From Leuctra nigra (taxonomy: Eukaryota > Arthropoda > Insecta > Plecoptera > Leuctridae), in the NCBI GenBank assembly GCA_934045905.1, contig OW203761.1, forward strand, positions 35,638,964 to 35,702,963: a DNA stretch of 64,000 nt, written 5' to 3'. Shown piece after piece: positions 57,563 to 64,000 of this stretch. How positions within the stretch are numbered: position 1 is the first letter of the stretch; each line of letters starts with the position of its first letter. Position numbers and translations under genes: made by a program. The notes beneath the pieces were generated by a model. The model saw only the letters and a list, made by a program, of their open reading frames with translations. It was not told where the DNA came from and did no database searches.

Positions 57563-60500
57563 AGTGGACGTCGTCGAGATATATGCCGTGGAATCAGGGA
57601 TTAATGCATGGTTGTGCGGCCCACGGCGCTTTGTTTGCGATCACTGCCACAGCGTGTGTTGTTGAAACTTCTATGAATTAAATCGAAAATACCCAGCTGA
57701 CATCTGGTACTTAGGCGATTGTGAACATTGATATCCACCACTAATTGTATGTACTTTACAAATGAAACGTTAATTCCTTTATCTTATTTGACGTAGGATA
57801 AAATACATAGATTTACAACATGTCATAAAATAACACAAATCTACGCCCCTTTCTTCCTGTAGGGTTAGGTACAATCTACACCGCTATTGTTTCAAATGCA
57901 GACACTCGAAATGAAATTTCTTCATCAGAAAGCGCTTCGTTTAGCTGATTGCACTGAATGTATCGTTAATGACCTGAAGCGAATTGTCGAATGGAAAGTC
58001 CGTGAAAATGTAAACGAGTCTTCATTCTGTAAAGGCGACTGAGAAGACGGCAGAGCACTTTTCCCTTGTCGACGGTTGCAAGGGCTCTCTGCTGCATTCA
58101 CTCTCCGTCAACTGTGAACAAAGAAATCACTGCTTTAATGACTGCACTTTGAGTGGTTTTTGAGAGTGCATCATTTTATGATCAGCAAGGTATGAGTCTG
58201 AATGTGCGTGTTCTGAAAACGTCGCTACCTCTCTTTTAAACCGTCATTCGCTCTTCACAATTACGAATTCTGTTTTAATTAAAGTTGGAATTATTATAGT
58301 CTAGGCCATATTCACTAGCAATTTAGCTGATTAGGCTGGATTGAATTAGAGAAATAGGCTTAGTCTATTTTAAGTCCGCCGGTTGGCGTGGAAGTGGAAG
58401 AGGGCGTTGTTCCCTGGAAAGAAGGGAAGTTATGAATGATATACAGCCGTTAGATTACATGATATAACATTGCGAAATCAAGATACGCTTGTATGCCTTT
58501 ATAATTGGCAACATTTGTCAATAATGATGGAAACACCATGGGTCAACCTATAAAAGATTAAGGCAGGATTAGCTCTGGTGTTTCAACAGCTCACAAATCA
58601 GAACGCTTACACACGTATTTGACAAGAATACTGATATATTGGCAAAAATTAATGTAAATTGATGGTGTAAATGCATGAGAAAATATTTACCAAAACAATA
58701 AATCGATGCTTTTATTGCATATTCCATGCTACGGAGAGAATTTAAATTGTGAATTACACTGGGAGCATCGGTTCGCTTTCACGGCCATATCAGATTCTAA
58801 GCGTTGGTGATAAAAATCGATATCAGGAAGGTAGAATGCTTCTTGACGCATTGAGCTTTACAAGCATAATGTTTTACAATTGTCGTAGCAGCAATTCCAA
58901 CACTAACCCGGCCTTTCATCCTGTAGACATATATCGCTCTAGGCAACGCATTAATCAAGCGTAACTGGAAATCAAATCTCGCTTCCCCCCTTCCCCGTGG
59001 TCAGATACCCATGCCCGGCTTGCTGGTCAGCTGACCTCACCCACACCCGATGCAATTCATTCACCCCCCAGGGCGTCGACTGCCGCAAGAATGCAATAAG
59101 ATGTGTTGAGGGGGTGTCAAGGGTTAGGGCTAAAGCGTTTCGAGAGAAAATTAATGTTTGGAGATGAATTTTAAAAGGTATAAAATTGTGCTTTCAGCCT
59201 CGAAATCTGCGATAACTCTCTTGCAACAAGAAACGAAGATACGAAGAAGATAGTCGCTAAATGGGCTGTCAAGATCAAGATACAGCTGCATAAGGTTGGT
59301 TAATGATACGAATGAGATACTACAATCGTAATTAGATTTAAGCTTTAAAATAAAAACATTGCGCTTGGAAGAAATGTGTAAATTCATCTTTTAATAATTA
59401 ACATACTCGTCATTATCATCATATCACATTAGTTAACACATTCCATGAAATAGGTACGCATACATCTGCTACATGAATTTAGAAAACATACATTTCCCAG
59501 CTTTAATTTTCCCACTTTTATCTGGCCGATTATATGAACGAGTGATAAAGAAAATAATGATGATTGTATTCGTCATTTGCGACTTTGTTTTATAGCATCA
59601 TAAGAATTCTTAACATCTTTCTGCGAGAAGCGACGATAAGCTGACATTCAAGACCAAGTATTTCAGTATAATATTATTCAAACAAATAATTTAATGTAAT
59701 CAAGATGAAGTAAGAGGGATTAAAGTTAATACATTCGTTGTTCTTCGGCGCACTTTATTTAAACAAAGTTTGTATAATATTTGCATTGGATGTAACTGAA
59801 CTGATGATCATCGTGACGATAAACACTGCATTAAACTCGACTCTGCCAACCGAAGAAAGCCCATTCCATTGAGATTCGGCGTGCGATAGAACGTTCATTT
59901 TCTGTAAATCTTGTGAAATTTGAGAAACAAACATCATTATCAAGCTTTCAGGCTGAAATAATTGGAATAGAGTTCGGACTAAAGGGTAGGTATCAATGAT
60001 TTTAGCGTTTTTAAAGGGAATTCTGTGAGCCAGCGCTGATGTCTGTTCTAATAAGGAACATAAAACTCTGAACATGCTGTTATTATAAAATACAAAAAGC
60101 TATGTAGTATGATCATGTAACGATTTCAATTAAAATATTATCGTAATAAAGCACATACACGAGGAATATTATACAAAGAAATAAGGCATATGCATAAAAT
60201 CACAATAATAAAAGAAGTCCACCTCTGCCACCAATTGTAAAATTTCGATTTGATTTCTGTCCGAGTCTGGGTGTGATTATCTTACATTGCACTTCCAGAG
60301 AAAATTCCGATGTTAATGTTTCCATGACCATAATATTTACTTCATAATAATTTATTGGAAAATTACCGGAGTATTTTTGGAATCAAGATTAATTTGACTT
60401 GCGTTATGGTGTTCGCTAAATATTTAATTACTAAATACATCCTCGTTTATGCTCGTCTCTAGACGCGAGAGGCAACGCACGGCAAGAGCTCAATGCCAAG

Positions 60501-63500
60501 TTCTTCGCGTGGAGGCGCGTTGAACAAACAGCGCCAACGCGTTCACGCGTAAATGACGCTTCACCATTGAAGCGGATGTCAAACAGGACATCTTAATAGA
60601 ACAAGAATAATCACACATCACTCTACGATTTCGGTAGGATTATGCAGATATTCATTCAGCTATGTCAGAAATGACAGAAAAGTTCGAAATTTTACAAATG
60701 GTGGCAGAAGTGGGATTTTATTTTATTGGTTATTTATGAATGCGCGTTAATTATTATTATATTTCACTCCTTGCGAACGATACACTTGAATATGATTTTT
60801 ATAAAACGTGTTAAATTTTGCGGGTTACGATATTAGGTGTTGAAATAATGGAAATAAGGTCATCGGACAATTAGTACGACAAAATTGTGAAAAATCAAAT
60901 TCAACAATTCGCTATAACCATCGACTGACTGTACAAAGAAAACAATGAAACTGTCTTATTTGGTATTCAGAACAGCTGATTCGACTTATTTGAAGTCGAG
61001 TAGCTATTCTTTCCAAGGCTAAAATACTTCGGATTGAAGAATCAGCTCACTGGATGACGTAATTAATGTAATCCGTGTGTCGAGGTAATTACCGCCACGG
61101 GTGGGGGGGGGGGGGGGGTGGAGGGGGGAGAGGGCTGATCTTCTAATGGCGCACTCTGACTTCCATGCTTTCAAACGTCCGTCGTTTTATGACGTCATAA
61201 AGTCATGCGTCGTATTCTCATAGATCAGCTTGTTTTATGTTTCACGGTAATTTTGTACAAACACAAACACACAAGGATCGCGAAATCTTAGAAAAAGGAA
61301 TACAATGTGCTTTGATTTCATCGATACCGCTGTGTAATGCATAGTTATTTTAATCCTGACTGTGCAATGCATTATGTTTACAGCAGAGCGGTGTGTTTGA
61401 ATGTTCGAGTACTGGATTTGTTGTTTCGTTACGAGTTTTGTTTACCGCGTTGAAGACGTAACTTCAAGGCAAGTTTTAAATCAAGTTCATATACTCTTGA
61501 AGTACGTCTTCTCTTTCTATTGCTGCGAATGATACACTGTCCATGATAATACTGCCATGATAAACTGTCTATATGAATAAATTATGCAATAAGGTAAATA
61601 TTTCATTCTTCTAAGGCAATTACATAATAACTTTGGTAATTCAGCCAAAGATCTTTGTTTAAATGATTTATTTATTGTATATCTTTAATGCAAGATGACA
61701 ATCCAAGTCCAATTAAATTCATAAGAAAAAACCCGGAAATGTTCCAATGTCAACGTGTCCTTCGTGAATTCAACTGCAGATATAAAATGACACAGGAAAC
61801 GTTATCCATTGCCGATTATTGATCGATTATTTTATTATTTTTATTACAAAAATCTTTTATTGCAATTGTTGAAACTTGACAGTGACCACTCACGACTTTT
61901 GCAGCAATGTTCAAGAATATCGTTTCATTGAATTGAAATATGTAAATAAGCCATTCACATAATTATAATACTATTCATCGAAATCATTTGTTACTAATTC
62001 ATTCAATCACATTGAAAGTTGTGTGCTCACAAACTTCCTCATTTCAAAAGTAAAGTTTTATTGTGCAATACGTAAACTAACGTAACAACGACCACTGGTT
62101 GTGAACAGCCATTATTCCTGCCTTATAATGCTTCGCTTACGGAAAACAGGATGAAACTCTGAAACAATATGTCCGTATAACTACACCTCTGCCATAGTTC
62201 TACTAGGACCAAGCATCATTAAGCGGCGACTTTTATTAGTTAATTTTATGTCTTGGTGCAATCATACAGTTTTTGCAAGAAAGCTGTTAGTAGTAATGAT
62301 GAGAGCAAATTAATTGCCTACATCGTGCTTCCAGCAGGGTGACTTGCGATTAAGATGATCTAAGTTTCAAGTTGAAGTCGAACGAACTCTCGAAACTTTC
62401 GAGAACATTTTGTTGGATAATAATCGTGCTAATCGAAGCATTACTTGTTGTAAGATCGCTTTGATCAATTTAATCATAGAGAACTCAAAGAAAGCTTTAT
62501 TAAGAGCCCATAAGTGCTGATCAAACCAATCAAATACACGAGTGTTAAACTTTTGCTCGTCGAGTTGTATAGTTTGGGAGAGTGCAATTACTGTACTTGT
62601 CTGATATTACTTGAAACCAGTGGCACGTGAAAATTCTCGAGTAATTGTCAAGATATTTTCACATCGGAGCCAAAAGGAATTAAATGCTATTACTTCAATT
62701 GACTCTTATTGTTCTCCTTTGGAATTTTGTGAAGAATAGGAACAGATACAATTATATTCGAAGTACGCGCTTGGCGAAATAACTCTTGATTTAGTTTGTC
62801 AAAAGTTGTACTCTACAGTATTCCGACAGCTATCCGTTTCTTGTTCTGACTTGTCAACTTATCTGTATGAGTTTTGATCTACCATTCTATTACATCTGTT
62901 TCATAGTGCAATACACATTCCAGTAGGTCAGTCAAACTTTCAGTCGAAACTTATTCTTCAGTTCATTGGGCTAAGCTTGCTATTACGTGCTCGAAAGGGT
63001 TGTAATGCTGCTTTCCTTTCCTTAATGCCACTTAAGAGACCATTAGTGGACACATCTGCATCATTCACCACCCCCTTTCCTTAACACTCAACACATTCTC
63101 TTATGTGTTCACTTTATTGCTATTGTTTAAACCTCCACAATGTCAGAGCATAGTCAGAGCATGAGTGCATGAGGATATACTTCGGTTTATCACAAATAGA
63201 TATTTAGATAGGCATATTATTACAGTGTGTGTGTGAGTCACCGATCTCTAAGCTGTGGTTCACAATCACAACTGATAAAGTATCAGAAAAATTGCACAAT
63301 TTGTAATTCGGAAATTTCACGAATAAGTGTGAAAGGATCTAGAATTATGTTTAAAGAAATTACTAAAAATTAAAATAGTTAATTGATCTAGTCAGGTACC
63401 GTAATGATAAGAAGTATAAATCTGATGTAATTGCCTAAACGCGGTTAGTATTTGACTTATAAATATGTCCCGATAAAAGAGTTGATGAATTTCATCTTGT

Positions 63501-64000
63501 CGAAAGGAAGTTAAGGAACGTGTCAATTTGCACAACATCAAATTGATATTTTTTGCAAAGACCACATGAAAAACTTAATGATTGAAATCAGTGAGATTTG
63601 GATTGCGTTTCTTGAACTCCATGCTTGCATCGACATGGACACAACACTGTGCCAAGTCTTGTGAATTGTTTGTAGTTAATCAAGAAACTCCAAGTAAGGC
63701 GATACTTTCGCTTAGCATTCTTAGATGGTCGTTCGTGTCGCCGATTCGTATAGTTATCAAGAGTTATGTCTAATATTTTTTAACTGTACATTTTTCTAGC
63801 AAAATATATTGGAACTTTCGTTCCAATATCTGCAAAAATTACTCTAACTTTTAAAAGTCCTTTTCTATGCATGAACTAAACTTTTAACATCTTTCCCGGC
63901 AATGGTTCGAACGACAACCATTAGCACCACTACAGCATCACCTCTTCAAATAAACCTGCACGAACGTTTATCAAACTCTGTGTGAAAAGTTCCTATAATT
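57563..64000. other. Upstream region of AstC-R, no gene recognised
   Basis: A 6.4 kb AT-rich interval upstream of the receptor gene; promoter and 5' non-coding exons are expected here but could not be located. A poly-G tract lies near 61103. Short ORFs (for example 59755-60075 minus and 63582-63773 plus) have no recognisable content and AT-driven composition. Confidence 0.45.

Noticed and set aside
58980..59100. C-rich stretch near 58980-59075 as a possible CpG-like promoter
   Set aside because: Only modestly GC-rich, no adjoining exon or splice signal found.
59755..60075. 106-codon minus-strand frame upstream of AstC-R
   Set aside because: No domain, no splice partners, no codon bias; probably chance in AT-rich DNA.
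1..64000. CRISPR arrays, operons, Shine-Dalgarno sites
   Set aside because: The window is eukaryotic nuclear DNA with spliced genes; the periodic repeats seen are transposons or satellites, not regularly spaced arrays.

Overview
The window is nuclear DNA of an arthropod, most likely an insect. Introns are GT-AG, the background is AT-rich, and the gene content includes NURF301/BPTF, mitochondrial GABA transaminase, coilin, an allatostatin-C receptor and C2H2 zinc-finger genes. Short ACCT/AGGT tandem tracts, poly-C runs and many small fold-back transposons fill the introns and spacers. I cannot name the species. No prokaryotic, organellar or viral genes were seen. All homology statements come from family knowledge, not from a search.

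Layout: (1) 1-8384, plus strand: the 3' half of E(bx)/NURF301 (BPTF), eight exons encoding a Gln/Pro-rich region, a coiled coil, two PHD fingers and a bromodomain; the 5' exons lie outside the window. (2) 9367-19647, minus strand: a complete GABA aminotransferase in seven coding exons (486 aa), tail-to-tail with BPTF. Its first intron (14854-19494) holds an ETS/CRE-like repeat, a 1.1 kb fold-back element with ~220-bp essentially perfect arms, and a candidate HDV-like self-cleaving ribozyme at a retroelement 5' end. (3) 23482-27159, minus: zinc-finger gene ZNF-A (846 aa), whose start codon appears to be assembled by splicing. (4) 35000-39283, minus: coilin (500 aa, three exons). (5) 41526-49782, minus: ZNF-B (976 aa, five coding exons), a divergent paralog of ZNF-A; coilin lies between the two. 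(6) 56264-57562, minus: intronless-CDS allatostatin-C receptor (432 aa), GC-rich against an AT-rich background. (7) 57563-64000: no gene seen.

The genes are not an operon. BPTF (chromatin remodelling), the two zinc-finger proteins (probable DNA binding) and coilin (Cajal bodies) are nuclear; ABAT acts in mitochondria on GABA; the receptor is a plasma-membrane neuropeptide GPCR. At least fifteen non-autonomous DNA transposons or fold-back elements are visible. Three have 8-bp target-site duplications of the hAT type, two are flanked by TTAA, and one is pogo/Tigger-like with TA. One degenerate LINE reverse-transcriptase fragment is present.

The most unusual signal is at 17733-17820: four nested helices in the order P1-P2-P3-P1'-P4-P2' with a CTAAG joining segment, as in HDV-like ribozymes.
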